Assembly (NCBI GenBank): GCA_034231615.1
Contig: CM067306.1
Location: 31,566,617-31,630,616 of the forward strand
DNA: 64,000 bases
DNA from: Meghimatium bilineatum
Taxonomy: Eukaryota; Mollusca; Gastropoda; Stylommatophora; Philomycidae
Reading direction: 5' to 3'
Below the pieces are notes generated by a model, which was given only the letters and a program-made list of their open reading frames with translations, searched no databases and was not told where the DNA came from. Both the position numbers and the translations under genes were made by a program. Of the stretch, positions 31,049-47,190 are shown in pieces (position 1 is the first letter of the stretch; each line of letters begins with the position of its first letter).

Positions 31049-33464
31049 TTATAAGAATGTGTTAATATGGCGCATATTTACATACAAAGTATATTTTATA
31101 AAAATGTTTACTTCTGAATTTTGCACTATAGAAACTAGGTAGAAAAAAATAATGTCATAGGAACTAAGTAGAAAAAGAATGTGTTTATATGTCATATATT
31201 TATATACAAGGTAAATTTTATAAAAATATTTACTTCTTTTTTTGCATCATAGGAACTAAGTAGAAAAAGAATGTGTTTATATGTCACATAAAAAGAAAAA
31301 GGCAATTTTATAAAAGTGTTTATTTTTGAATTTTGCACTATAGGAACTAAGCAGTAAAAGAATGTTTTTATGTAGCATAAATATAAAATAGTAAATTTTT
31401 TTAATGTTTATTTTTTGAATTTTGCTCTATAGGATATAGTAGAAAAAGAAGGTGTTTATATGTCATATATACAAGGAAAATTTTATAAAATATTTACTTC
31501 TGATTTTTGCACTATAGGAATTAAGTAGAAAAAGAATGTGTTTATATGTCGCATCAAAAGAAAAATTTTTAAATTTTTTATAAGAATGTGTTAATATGGC
31601 GCATATTTACATACAAAGTATATTTTATAAAAATGTTTACTTCTGAATTTTGCACTATTGGAACTAAGCAGAAAAAAATGTGTTTATATGTCATATATTT
31701 ATATACAAGGTAAATTTTAGTAAAATATTTACTTCTGATTTTTGCACTATAGGAACTAAGTAGAAAAAAGAATGTGTTTATGTCGCAGAAATATAAAATA
31801 GTAAATTTTTTAATGTTTATTTTTTGAATTTTGCACTATAGGAATTAAGTAGAAAAAGAATGTGTTTATATGTCATATATACAAGGTAAATTTTATAAAA
31901 ATATTTACTTCTGATTTTTGCACTATAGGAATTAAGTAGAAATAAAATGTGTTTATATGTCGCATAAAAAGAAAATTTTTTAAAATGTTTATAATAATGT
32001 GTTAATATGGTGCATATTTACATACAAAGTATATTTTATAAAAATGTTTACTTCTGAATTTTGCACTATAGAAACTAGGTAGAAAAAAATAATGTCATAG
32101 GAACTAAGTAGAAAAAGAATGTGTTTATATGTCACATAAAAAGAAAAAGGAAATTTTATAAAAATGTTTATTTTTGAATTTTGCACTATAGGAACTAAGT
32201 AGAAATAGAATGTGTTTATATGTAGCATAAAAAAAGAATATTCTTTTTAAATGTTAATTTTTTGAATTTTGCACTATAGGATCTAAGTAGTAAAAGAATG
32301 TGTTTATGTACATAAATATAAAATAGTAAATTTTTTAATGTTTATTTTTTGAATTTTGCACTATAGGAATTAAGTAGAAAAAGAATGTGTTTATATGTCA
32401 TATATACAAGGTAAATTTTATAAAAATATTTACTTCTGATTTTTGCACTATAGGAATTAAGTAGAAATAGAATGTGTTTATATGTCGCATAAAAAGAAAA
32501 TTTTTTAAAATGTTTATAAGAATGTGTTAATATGGCGCATATTTACATACAAAGTATATTTTATAAAAATATTTACTTCTGAATTTTGCACTATAGAAAC
32601 TAGGTAGAAAAAAATAATGTCATAGGAACTAAGTAGAAAAAGAATGTGTTTATATGTCATATATTTATATACAAGGTAAATTTTATAAAAATATTTACTT
32701 CTTTTTTTGCATCATAGGAACTAAGTAGAAAAAGAATGTGTTTATATGTCACATAAAAAGAAAAAGGAAATTTTATAAAAATGTTTATTTTTGAATTTTG
32801 CACTATAGGAACTAAGCAGTAAAAGAATGTTTTTATGTAGCATAAATATAAAATAGTAAATTTTTTTAATGTTTATTTTTTGAATTTTGCTCTATAGGAT
32901 ATAGTAGAAAAAGAATGTGTTTATATGTCATATATACAAGGAAAATTTTATAAAATATTTACTTCTGATTTTTGCACTATAGGAATTAAGTAGAAAAAAA
33001 TTGTGTTTATATGTCGCATCAAAAGAAAATTTTTTAAATTTTTTATAAGAATGTGTTAATATGGCGCATATTTACATACAAAGTATATTTTATAAAAATG
33101 TTTACTTCTGAATTTTGCACTATTGGAACTAAGCAGAAAAAAATGTGTTTATATGTCATATATTTATATACAAGGTAAATTTTAGTAAAATATTTACTTC
33201 TGATTTTTGCACTATAGGAACTAAGTAGAAAAAAGAATGTGTTTATGTCGCAGAAATATAAAATAGTAAATTTTTTAATGTTTATTTTTTGAATTTTGCA
33301 CTATAGGAATTAAGTAGAAAAAGAATGTGTTTATATGTCATATATACAAGGTAAATTTTATAAAAATATTTACATCTGATTTTTGCACTATAGGAATTAA
33401 GTAGAAATAGAATGTGTTTATATGTCGCATAAAAAGAAAATTTTTTAAAATGTTTATAAGAATG

Positions 33465-36400
33465 TGTTAATATGGCGCATATTTACATACAAAGTATATT
33501 TTATAAAAATGTTTACTTCTGAATTTTGCACTATAGAAACTAGGTAGAAAAAAATAATGTCATAGGAACTAAGTAGAAAAAGAATGTGTTTATATGTCAT
33601 ATATTTATATACAAGGTAAATTTCATAAGAATATTTACTTCTGATTTTTGCATCATAGGAACTAAGTAGAAAAAGAATGTGTTTATATGTCACAAAAAAA
33701 GAAAAAGGAAATTTTATAAAAATGTTTATTTTTGAATTTTGCACTATAGGAACTAAGTAGAAATAGAATGTGTTTATATGTAGCATAAAAAAAGAATATT
33801 CTTTTTAAATGTTAATTTTTTGAATTTTCACTATAGGATCTAAGTAGTAAAAGAATGTGTTTATGTATATAAATATAAAATAGTAAATTTGTTAATGTTT
33901 ATTTTTTGAATTTTGCACTATAGGAATTAAGTAGAAAAAGAATGTGTTTATATGTCATATATACAAGGTAAATTTTATAAAAATATTTACTTCTGATTTT
34001 TGCACTATAGGAATTAAGTAGAAATAGAATGTGTTTATATGTCGCATAAAAAGAAAATTTTTTAAAATGTTTATAAGAATGTGTTAATATGGCGCATATT
34101 TACATACAAAGTATATTTTATAAAAATGTTTACTTCTGAATTTTGCACTATAGAAACTAGGTAGAAAAAAATAATGTCATAGGAACTAAGTAGAAAAAGA
34201 ATGTGTTTATATGTCATATATTTATATACAAGGTAAATTTTATAAAAATATTTACTTCTGATTTTTGCATCATAGGAACTAAGTAAAAAAAGAATGTGTT
34301 TATATGTCACATAAAAAGAAAAAGGAAATTTTATAAAAATGTTTATTTTTGAATTTTGCACTATAGGAACTAAGCAGTAAAAGAATGTTTTTATGTAGCA
34401 TAAATATAAAATAGTAAATTTTTTTAATGTTTATTTTTTGAATTTTGCTCTATAGGATATAGTAGAAAAAGAATGTGTTTATATGTCATATATACAAGGA
34501 AAATTTTATAAAATATTTACTTCTGATTTTTGCACTATAGGAATTAAGTAGAAAAAGAATGTGTTTATATGTCGCATCAAAAGAAAATTTTTAAAATTTT
34601 TTATAAGAATGTGTTAATATGGCGCATATTTACATACAAAGTATATTTTATAAAAATGTTTACTTCTGAATTTTGCACTATTGGAACTAAGCAGAAAAAA
34701 ATGTGTTTATATGTCATATATTTATATACAAGGTAAATTTTAGTAAAATATTTACTTCTGATTTTTGCACTATAGGAACTAAGTAGAAAAAAGAATGTGT
34801 TTATGTCGCAGAAATATAAAATAGTAAATTTTTTAATGTTTATTTTTTGAATTTTGCACTATAGGAATTAAGTAGAAAAAGAATGTGTTTATATGTCATA
34901 TATACAAGGTAAATTTTATAAAAATATTTACTTCTGATTTTTGCACTATAGGAATTAAGTAGAAATAAAATGTGTTTATATGTCGCATAAAAAGAAAATT
35001 TTTTTAAATGTTTATAATAATGTGTTAATATGGCGCATATTTACATACAAAGTATATTTTATAAAAATGTTTACTTCTGAATTTTGCACTATAGAAACTA
35101 GGTAGAAAAAAATAATGTCATAGGAACTAAGTAGAAAAAGAATGTGTTTATATGTCACATAAAAAGAAAAAGGAAATTTTATAAAAATGGATTTTTGAAT
35201 TTTGCACTATAGGAACTAAGTAGAAATAGAATGTGTTTATATGTAGCATAAAAAAAGAATATTCTTTTTAAATGTTAATTTTTTGAATTTTGCACAATAG
35301 GATCTAAGTAGTAAAAGAATGTGTTTATGTACATAAGTATAAAATAGTAAATTTTTTAATGTTTATTTTTTGAATTTTGCACTATAGGAATTAAGTAGAA
35401 AAAGAATGTGTTTATATGTCATATATACAAGGTAAATTTTATAAAAATATTTACTTCTGATTTTTGCACTATAGGAATTAAGTAGAAATAGAATGTGTTT
35501 ATATGTCGCATAAAAAGAAAATTTTTTTAAATGTTTATAAGAATGTGTTAATATGGCGCATATTTACATACAAAGTATATTTTATAAAAATGTTTACTTC
35601 TGAATTTTGCACTATAGAAACTAGGTAGAAAAAAATAATGTCATAGGAACTAAGTAGAAAAAGAATGTGTTTATATGTCATATATTTATATACAAGGTAA
35701 ATTTTATAAAAATATTTACTTCTTTTTTTGCATCATAGGAACTAAGTAGAAAAAGAATGTGTTTATATGTCACATAAAAAGAAAAAGGAAATTTTATAAA
35801 AATGTTTATTTTTGAATTTTGCACTATAGGAACTAAGCAGTAAAAGAATGTTTTTATGTAGCATAAATATAAAATAGTAAATTTTTTTAATGTTTATTTT
35901 TTGAATTTTGCTCTATAGGATATAGTAGAAAAAGAATGTGTTTATATGTCATATATACAAGGAAAATTTTATAAAATATTTACTTCTGATTTTTGCACTA
36001 TAGGAATTAAGTAGAAAAAGATTGTGTTTATATGTCGCATCAAAAGAAAATTTTTAAAATTTTTTATAAGAATGTGTTAATATGGCGCATATTTACATAC
36101 AAAGTATATTTTATAAAAATGTTTACTTCTGAATTTTGCACTATTGGAACTAAGCAGAAAAAAATGTGTTTATATGTCATATATTTATATACAAGGTAAA
36201 TTTTAGTAAAATATTTACTTCTGATTTTTGCACTATAGGAACTAAGTAGAAAAAAGAATGTGTTTATGTCGCAGAAATATAAAATAGTAAATTTTTTAAT
36301 GTTTATTTTTTGAATTTTGCACTATAGGAATTAAGTAGAAAAAGAATGTGTTTATATGTCATATATACAAGGTAAATTTTATAAAAATATTTACTTCTGA

Positions 36401-39400
36401 TTTTTGCACTATAGGAATTAAGTAGAAATAAAATGTGTTTATATGTCGCATAAAAAGAAAATTTTTTTAAATGTTTATAATAATGTGTTAATATGGCGCA
36501 TATTTACATACAAAGTATATTTTATAAAAATGTTTACTTCTGAATTTTGCACTATAGAAACTAGGTAGAAAAAAATAATGTCATAGGAACTAAGTAGAAA
36601 AAGAATGTGTTTATATGTCATATATTTATATACAAGGTAAATTTCATAAGAATATTTACTTCTGATTTTTGCATCATAGGAACTAAGTAGAAAAAGAATG
36701 TGTTTATATGTCACAAAAAAAGAAAAAGGAAATTTTATAAAAATGTTTATTTTTGAATTTTGCACTATAGGAACTAAGTAGAAATAGAATGTGTTTATAT
36801 GTAGCATAAAAAAAGAATATTCTTTTTAAATGTTAATTTTTTGAATTTTCACTATAGGATCTAAGTAGTAAAAGAATGTGTTTATGTATATAAATATAAA
36901 ATAGTAAATTTGTTAATGTTTATTTTTTGAATTTTGCACTATAGGAATTAAGTAGAAAAAGAATGTGTTTATATGTCATATATACAAGGTAAATTTTATA
37001 AAAATATTTACTTCTGATTTTTGCACTATAGGAATTAAGTAGAAATAGAATGTGTTTATATGTCGCATAAAAAGAAAATTTTTTAAAATGTTTATAAGAA
37101 TGTGTTAATATGGCGCATATTTACATACAAAGTATATTTTATAAAAATGTTTACTTCTGAATTTTGCACTATAGAAACTAGGTAGAAAAAAATAATGTCA
37201 TAGGAACTAAGTAGAAAAAGAATGTGTTTATATGTCATATATTTATATACAAGGTAAATTTTATAAAAATATTTACTTCTGATTTTTGCATCATAGGAAC
37301 TAAGTAAAAAAAGAATGTGTTTATATGTCACATAAAAAGAAAAAGGAAATTTTATAAAAATGTTTATTTTTGAATTTTGCACTATAGGAACTAAGCAGTA
37401 AAAGAATGTTTTTATGTAGCATAAATATAAAATAGTAAATTTTTTTAATGTTTATTTTTTGAATTTTGCTCTATAGGATATAGTAGAAAAAGAATGTGTT
37501 TATATGTCATATATACAAGGAAAATTTTATAAAATATTTACTTCTGATTTTTGCACTATAGGAATTAAGTAGAAAAAGAATGTGTTTATATGTCGCATCA
37601 AAAGAAAATTTTTAAAATTTTTTATAAGAATGTGTTAATATGGCGCATATTTACATACAAAGTATATTTTATAAAAATGTTTACTTCTGAATTTTGCACT
37701 ATTGGAACTAAGCAGAAAAAAATGTGTTTATATGTCATATATTTATATACAAGGTAAATTTTAGTAAAATATTTACTTCTGATTTTTGCACTATAGGAAC
37801 TAAGTAGAAAAAAGAATGTGTTTATGTCGCAGAAATATAAAATAGTAAATTTTTTAATGTTTATTTTTTGAATTTTGCACTATAGGAATTAAGTAGAAAA
37901 AGAATGTGTTTATATGTCATATATACAAGGTAAATTTTATAAAAATATTTACTTCTGATTTTTGCACTATAGGAATTAAGTAGAAATAAAATGTGTTTAT
38001 ATGTCGCATAAAAAGAAAATTTTTTTAAATGTTTATAATAATGTGTTAATATGGCGCATATTTACATACAAAGTATATTTTATAAAAATGTTTACTTCTG
38101 AATTTTGCACTATAGAAACTAGGTAGAAAAAAATAATGTCATAGGAACTAAGTAGAAAAAGAATGTGTTTATATGTCACATAAAAAGAAAAAGGAAATTT
38201 TATAAAAATGGATTTTTGAATTTTGCACTATAGGAACTAAGTAGAAATAGAATGTGTTTATATGTAGCATAAAAAAAGAATATTCTTTTTAAATGTTAAT
38301 TTTTTGAATTTTGCACAATAGGATCTAAGTAGTAAAAGAATGTGTTTATGTACATAAGTATAAAATAGTAAATTTTTTAATGTTTATTTTTTGAATTTTG
38401 CACTATAGGAATTAAGTAGAAAAAGAATGTGTTTATATGTCATATATACAAGGTAAATTTTATAAAAATATTTACTTCTGATTTTTGCACTATAGGAATT
38501 AAGTAGAAATAGAATGTGTTTATATGTCGCATAAAAAGAAAATTTTTTTAAATGTTTATAAGAATGTGTTAATATGGCGCATATTTACATACAAAGTATA
38601 TTTTATAAAAATGTTTACTTCTGAATTTTGCACTATAGAAACTAGGTAGAAAAAAATAATGTCATAGGAACTAAGTAGAAAAAGAATGTGTTTATATGTC
38701 ATATATTTATATACAAGGTAAATTTTATAAAAATATTTACTTCTTTTTTTGCATCATAGGAACTAAGTAGAAAAAGAATGTGTTTATATGTCACATAAAA
38801 AGAAAAAGGAAATTTTATAAAAATGTTTATTTTTGAATTTTGCACTATAGGAACTAAGCAGTAAAAGAATGTTTTTATGTAGCATAAATATAAAATAGTA
38901 AATTTTTTTAATGTTTATTTTTTGAATTTTGCTCTATAGGATATAGTAGAAAAAGAATGTGTTTATATGTCATATATACAAGGAAAATTTTATAAAATAT
39001 TTACTTCTGATTTTTGCACTATAGGAATTAAGTAGAAAAAGATTGTGTTTATATGTCGCATCAAAAGAAAATTTTTAAAATTTTTTATAAGAATGTGTTA
39101 ATATGGCGCATATTTACATACAAAGTATATTTTATAAAAATGTTTACTTCTGAATTTTGCACTATTGGAACTAAGCAGAAAAAAATGTGTTTATATGTCA
39201 TATATTTATATACAAGGTAAATTTTAGTAAAATATTTACTTCTGATTTTTGCACTATAGGAACTAAGTAGAAAAAAGAATGTGTTTATGTCGCAGAAATA
39301 TAAAATAGTAAATTTTTTAATGTTTATTTTTTGAATTTTGCACTATAGGAATTAAGTAGAAAAAGAATGTGTTTATATGTCATATATACAAGGTAAATTT

Positions 39401-39495
39401 TATAAAAATATTTACTTCTGATTTTTGCACTATAGGAATTAAGTAGAAATAAAATGTGTTTATATGTCGCATAAAAAGAAAATTTTTTTAAATGT
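33465..39495. repeat. 3021-bp unit, two tandem copies
   Basis: Landmarks at 33,454 and 34,071 recur at 36,475 and 37,092. Rare private variants recur at the same 3021-bp offset: GAATTTTCACTATAGG (G lost), AAAAATGGATTTTTG, and ACATAAGTATAAAATAG. Flanks differ just left of about 33,465. A third start at 39,496 diverges after about 125 bp, so there are about two copies. Confidence 0.9.
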
Positions 39496-42400
39496 TTATA
39501 ATAATGTGTTAATATGGCGCATATTTACATACAAAGTATATTTTATAAAAATGTTTACTTCTGAATTTTGCACTATAGAAACTAGGTAGAAAAAAATAAT
39601 GTCATAGGAACTAAGTAGAAAAAGAATGTGTTTATATGTCACATAAAAAGAAAAAGGAAATTTTATAAAAATGTTTATTTTTGAATTTTGCACTATAGGA
39701 ACTAAGTAGAAATAGAATGTGTTTATATGTAGTATAAAAAAAGAATATTCTTTTTAAATGTTAATTTTTTGAATTTTGCACTATAGGATCTAAGTAGTAA
39801 AAGAATGTGTTTATGTACATAAATATAAAATAGTAAATTTTTTAATGTTTATTTTTTGAATTTTGCACTATAGGAATTAAGTAGAAAAAGAATGTGTTTA
39901 TATGTCATATATACAAGGTAAATTTTATAAAAATATTTACTTCTGATTTTTGCACTATAGGAATTAAGTAGAAATAGAATGTGTTTATATGTCGCATAAA
40001 AAGAAAATTTTTAAAAATGTTTATAAGAATGTGTTAATATGGCGCATATTTACATACAAAGTATATTTTATAAAAATGTTTACTTCTGAATTTTGCACTA
40101 TAGAAACTAGGTAGAAAAAAATAATGTCATAGGAACTAAGTAGAAAAAGAATGTGTTTATATGTCATATATTTATATACAAGATAAATTTTATAAAAATA
40201 TTTACTTCTTTTTTTGCATCATAGGAACTAAGTAGAAAAAGAATGTGTTTATATGTCACATAAAAAGAAAAAGGAAATTTTATAAAAATGTTTATTTTTG
40301 AATTTTGCACTATAGGAACTAAGCAGTAAAAGAATGTTTTTATGTAGCATAAATATAAAATAGTAAATTTTTTTAATGTTTATTTTTTGAATTTTGCTCT
40401 ATAGGATATAGTAGAAATAGAATGTGTTTATATGTCATATATACAAGGAAAATTTTATAAAAATATTTACTTCTGATTTTTGCACTATAGGAATTAAGTA
40501 GAAAAAGATTGTGTTTATATGTCGCATCAAAAGAAAATTTTTAAATTTTTATTATAAGAATGTGTTAATATGGCGCATATTTACATACAAAGTATATTTT
40601 ATAAAAATGTTTACTTCTGAATTTTGCACTATTGGAACTAAGCAGAAAAAGAATGTGTTTATATGTCATATATTTATATACAAGGTAAATTTTATAAAAA
40701 TATTTACTTCTGATTTTTGCATCATAGGAACTAAGTAGAAAAAGAATGTGTTTATATGTCACATAAAAAGAAAAAAGGACATTTTATAAAAATGTTTATT
40801 TTTTGAATTTTGCACTATAGGATCTAAGCAGTAAAAGAATGTGTTTATGTAGTAGCATAAATATAAAATAGTAAATTTTTTTGATGTTTATTTTTTTAAT
40901 TTTGCACTATAGGAATTAAGTAGAAAAAGAATGTGTTTATATGTCATATATACAAGGTAAATTTGATAAAATATTTACTTCTGATTTTTGCACTATAGGA
41001 ATTAAGTAGAAAAAGAATGTGTTTATATGCCGCATCAAAAGAAAATTTTTTAAATCTTTTATAAGAATGTGTTAATATGGCGCATATTTACATACAAAGT
41101 ATATTTTATAAAAATGTTTACTTCTGAATTTTGCACTATTGGAACTAAGCAGAAAAAAATGTGTTTATATGTCATATATTTATATACAAGGTAAATTTTA
41201 GTAAAATATTTACTTCTGATTTTTGCACTATAGGAACTAAGTAGAAAAAAGAATGTGTTTATGTTGCAGAAATATAAAATAGTAAATTTTTTAATGTTTA
41301 TTTTTTGAATTTTGCACTATAGGAATTAAGTAGAAAAAGAATGTGTTTATATGTCATATATACAAGGTAAATTTTATAAAAATATTTACTTTTGATTTTT
41401 GCACTATAGGAATTAAGTAGAAATAAAATGTGTTTATATGTCGCATAAAAAGAAAATTTTTTTAAATGTTTATAATAATGTGTTAATATGGCGCATATTT
41501 ACATACAAAGTATATTTTATAAAAATGTTTACTTCTGAATTTTGCACTATAGAAACTAGGTAGAAAAAAATAATGTCATAGGAACTAAGTAGAAAAAGAA
41601 TGTGTTTATATGTCATATATTTATATACAAGGTAAATTTTATAAAAATATTTACTTCTGATTTTTGCATCTAAGTAGAAAAAGAATGTGTTTATATGTCA
41701 TATATTTATATACAAGGTAAATTTTATAAAAATATTTACTTCTGATTTTTGCATCATAGGAACTAAGTAGAAAAAGAATGTGTTTATATGTCACATAAAA
41801 AGAAAAAGGAAATTTTATAAAAATGTTTATTTTTGAAATTTTGCACTATAGGAACTAAGTAGAAATAGAATGTGTTTATATGTAGCATAAAAAAAGAATA
41901 TTCTTTTTAAATGTTAACTTTTTGAATTTTGCACTATAGGATCTAAGTAGTAAAAGAATGTGTTTATGTACATAAATATAAAATAGTAAATTTTTTTATG
42001 TTTATTTTTTGAATTTTGCACTATTGGAACTAAGCAGAAAAAGAATGTGTTTATATGTCATATATTTATATACAAGGTAAATTTTATAAAAATATTTACT
42101 TCTGATTTTTGCATCATAGGAACTAAGTAGAAAAAGAATGTGTTTATATGTCACATAAAAAGAAAAAAGGACATTTTATAAAAATGTTTATTTTTTGAAT
42201 TTTGCACTATAGGATCTAAGCAGTAAAAGAATGTGTTTATGTAGTAGCATAAATATAAAATAGTAAATTTTTTTGATGTTTATTTTTTTAATTTTGCACT
42301 ATAGGAATTAAGTAGAAAAAGAATGTGATTATGTGTCATATATACAAGGAAAATTTTATAAAATATTTACTTCTGATTTTTGCACTATAGGAATTAAGTA

Positions 42401-45400
42401 GAAAAAGAATGTGTTTATATGTCGCATCAAAATAAAATTTTTTAAATTTTTTATAAGAATGTGTTAATATGGCGCATATTTACATACAAAGTATATTTTA
42501 TAAAAATGTTTACTTCTGAATTTTGCACTATTGGAACTAAGCAGAAAAAAATGTGTTTATATGTCATATATTTATATACAAGGTAAATTTTAGTAAAATA
42601 TTTACTTCTGATTTTTGCACTATAGGAACTAAGTAGAAAAAAGAATGTGTTTATGTCGCAGAAATATAAAATAGTAAATTTTTTAATGTTTATTTTTTGA
42701 ATTTTGCACTATAGGAATTAAGTAGAAAAAGAATGTGTTTATATGTCATATATACAAGGTAAATTTTATTAAAATATTTACTTATGATTTTTGCACTATA
42801 GGAATTAAGTAGAAATAAAATGTGTTTATATGTCGGATAAAAAGAAAATTTTTTAAAATGTTTATAATAATGTGTTAATATGGCGCATATTTACATACAA
42901 AGTATATTTTATAAAAATGTTTACTTCTGAATTTTGCACTATAGAAACTAGGTAGAAAAAAATAATGTCATAGGAACTAAGTAGAAAAAGAATGTGTTTA
43001 TATGTCATATATTTATATACAAGGTAAATTTTATAAAAATATTTACTTCTGATTTTTGCATCTAAGTAGAAAAAGAATGTGTTTATATGTCACATAACAA
43101 GAAAAAGGAAATTTTATAAAAATGTTTATTTTTGAAATTTTGCACTATAGGAACTAAGTAGAAATAGAATGTGTTTATATGTAGAATAAGAAAAAGAAAA
43201 TTCTTTTTAAATGTTAATTTTTTGAATTTTGCACTATAGGATCTAAGTAGTAAAAGAATGTGTTTATGTATATAAATATAAAATAGTAAATTTTTTTAAT
43301 GTTTATTTTTTGAATTTTGCACTATAGGAATTAAGTAGAAAAAGATTGTGTTTATATGTCATATATTTATATACAAGGTACATTTTATAAAAATATTTAC
43401 TTCTGATTTTTGCATCATAGGATATAAGTAGAAAAAGAATGTGTTTATATGTCATATATTTATATACAAGGTAAATTTTTTAAAAATATTTACTTCTGAT
43501 TTTTGCATCATAGGATCTAAGCAGTAAAAGAATGTGTTTATGTAGCTTAAATATAAAATAGTAAATTTTTTAAATATTTATTTTTTGAATTTTGCACTAT
43601 AGGAATTAAGTAGAAAAAGAATGTGTTTATATGTCATATATACAAGGAAAATTTTATAAAAATATTTACTTCTGATTTTTGCACTATAGGAATTAAGTAG
43701 AAAAAGAATGTGTTTATATGTCGCATCAAAAGAAAATTTTTTAAATTTTTTATAAGAATGTGTTAATATGGCGCATATTTACATACAAAGTATATTTTAT
43801 AAAAATGTTTACTTCTGAATTTTGCACTATTGGAACTAAGCAGAAAAAAATGTGTTTATATGTCATATATTTATATACAAGGTAAATTTTAGTAAAATAT
43901 TTACTTCTGATTTTTGCACTATAGGAACTAAGTAGAAAAAAGAATGTGTTTATGTCGCAGAAATATAAAAAAGATAATTTTTAAAATATTTATTTTTGAA
44001 TTTTGCGCTATAGGAATTAAGTAGAATAGAATGTGTTTATTTGTCATATATACAAGGACAATTTTATAAAAATATTTACTTCTGATTTTTGCACTATAGG
44101 AATTAAGTAGAAAAAGAATGTGTTTATATGTCATATATACAAGGTAAATTTTATTAAAATATTTACTTATGATTTTTGCACTATAGGAATTAAGTAGAAA
44201 TAAAATGTGTTTATATGTCGCATAAAAAGAAAATTTTTTTAAATGTTTATAATAATGTGTTAATATGGCGCATATTTACATACAAAGTATATTTTATAAA
44301 AATGTTTACTTCTGAATTTTGCACTATAGAAACTAGGTAGAAAAAAATAATGTCATAGGAACTAAGTAGAAAAAGAATGTGTTTATATGTCATATATTTA
44401 TATACAAGGTAAATTTTATAAAAATATTTACTTCTGATTTTTGCATCTAAGTAGAAAAAGAATGTGTTTATATGTCACATAACAAGAAAAAGGAAATTTT
44501 ATAAAAATGTTTATTTTTGAAATTTTGCACTATAGGAACTAAGTAGAAATAGAATGTGTTTATATGTAGCATAAGAAAAAGAAAATTCTTTTTAAATGTT
44601 AATTTTTGGAATTTTGCACTATAGGATCTAAGTAGTAAAAGAATGTGTTTATGTATATAAATATAAAATAGTAAATTGTTTTAATGTTTATTTTTTGAAT
44701 TTTGCACTATAGGAATTAAGTAGAAAAAGAATGTGTTTATATGTCATATATTTATATACAAGGTACATTTTATAAAAATATTTACTTCTGATTTTTGCAT
44801 CATAGGATATAAGTAGAAAAAGAATGTGTTTATATGTCATATATTTATATACAAGGTAAATTTTATAAAAATATTTACTTCTGATTTTTGCATCATAGGA
44901 TATAAGTAGAAAAAGAATGTGTTTATATGTCATATATTTATATACAAGGTAAATTTTAGTAAAATATTTACTTCTGATTTTTGCACTATAGGAACTAAGT
45001 AGAAAAAAGAATGTGTTTATGTCGCAGAAATATAAAAAAGATAATTTTTAAAATATTTATTTTTGAATTTTGCGCTATAGGAATTAAGTAGAATAGAATG
45101 TGTTTATTTGTCATATATACAAGGACAATTTTATAAAAATATTTACTTCTGATTTTTGCACTATAGGAATTAAGTAGAAAAAGAATGTGTTTATATGTCG
45201 CATCAAAAGAAAATTTTTTAATTTTTTATAAGAATGTGTTAATATGGCGCATATTTACATACAAAGTATATTTTATAAAAATGTTTACTTCTGAATTTTG
45301 CACTATTGGAACTAAGCAGAAAAAAATGTATTTATATGTCATATATTTATATACAAGGTAAATTTTAGTAAAATATTTACTTCTGATTTTTGCACTATAG

Positions 45401-47190
45401 GAACTAAGTAGAAATAGAATGTGTTTATATGTAGCATAAAAAAAGAATATTCTTTTTAAATGTTAATTTTTGGAATTTTGCACTATAGGATCTAAGTAGT
45501 AAAAGAATGTGTTTATGTACATAAATATAAAATAGTAAATTTTTTTAATGTTTATCTTTTGAATTTTGCACTATAGGAATTAAGTAGAAAAAGAATGTGT
45601 TTATATGTCATATATACAAGGACAATTTTATAAAATATTTACTTCTGATTTTTGCACTATAGGAATTAAGTAGAAAAAGAATGTGTTTATATGTCGCATC
45701 AAAATAAAATCTTTTAAATTTTTTATAAGAATGTGTTAATATGGCGCATATTTACATACAAAGTATATTTTATAAAAATGTTTACTTCTGAATTTTGCAC
45801 TATAGAAACTAGGTAGAAAAAAATAATGTCATAGGAACTAAGTAGAAAAAGAATGTGTTTATATGTCATATATTTATATACAAGGTAAATTTTATAAAAA
45901 TATTTACTTCTGATTTTTGCATCATAGGAACTAAGTAGAAATAGAATGTGTTTATATGTCACATAAAAAGAAAAAGGAAATTTTACAAAAATGTTTATTT
46001 TTGAATTTTGCACTATAGGAACTAAGTAGAAATAGAATGTGTTTATATGTAGCATAAAAAAAGAATATTCTTTTTAAATGTTAATTTTTTGAATTTTGCA
46101 CTATAGGAATTAAGTAGAAAAAGAATGTATTTATATGTCATATATACAAGGTAAATTTTATAAAAATATTTACTTATGATTTTTGCACTATAGGAATTAA
46201 GTAGAAATAGAATGTGTTTATATGTCGCATAAAAAGAAAATTTTTAAAAATGTTTATAAGAATGTGTTAATATGGCGCATATTTACATACAAAGTATATT
46301 TTATAAAAATGTTTACTTCTGAATTTTGCACTATAGAAACTAGGTAGAAAAAAATAATGTCATAGGAACTAAGTAGAAAAAGAATGTGTTTATATGTCAT
46401 ATATTTATATACAAGGTAAATTTTAGTAAAATATTTACTTCTGATTTTTGCACTATAGGAACTAAGTAGAAAAAAGAATGTGTTTATGTCGCAGAAATAT
46501 AAAAAAGATAATTTTTAAAATATTTATTTTTGAATTTTGCGCTATAGGAATTAAGTAGAATAGAATGTGTTTATTTGTCATATATACAAGGACAATTTTA
46601 TAAAAATATTTACTTCTGATTTTTGCACTATAGGAATTAAATAGAAAAAGAATGTGTTTATATGTCGCATCAAAAGAAAATTTTTTAAATTTTTTATAAG
46701 AATGTGTTAATATGGCGCATATTTACATACAAAGTATATTTTATAAAAATGTTTACTTCTGAATTTTGCACTATTGGAACTAAGCAGAAAAAAATGTGTT
46801 TATATGTCATATATTTATATACAAGGTAAATTTTAGTAAAATATTTACTTCTGATTTTTGCACTATAGGAACTAAGTAGAAATAGAATGTGTTTATATGT
46901 AGCATAAAAAAAGAATATTCTTTTTAAATGTTAATTTTTGGAATTTTGCACTATAGGATCTAAGTAGTAAAAGAATGTGTTTATGTACATAAATATAAAA
47001 TAGTAAATTTTTTAATGTTTATTTTTTGAATTTTGCACTATAGGAATTAAGTAGAAAAAGAATGTGTTTATATGTCATATATACAAGGTAAATTTTATAA
47101 AAATATTTACTTCTGATTTTTGCACTATAGGAATTAAGAAGAAATAGAATGTGTTTATATGTCATATATAAAGAAAATTTTTAAAAATGT
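39496..47190. repeat. Mixed-order satellite block
   Basis: The same monomer types occur without one dominant unit. Repeated A-type monomers stand in direct tandem at 41,590-41,760 and 44,720-44,960. Linker variants with AACAAGAAAAAGG and GATAATTTTTAAAATATTT are enriched between 42,700 and 46,700. A related landmark pair is offset by 1468 bp (45,723 and 47,191). Confidence 0.75.
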
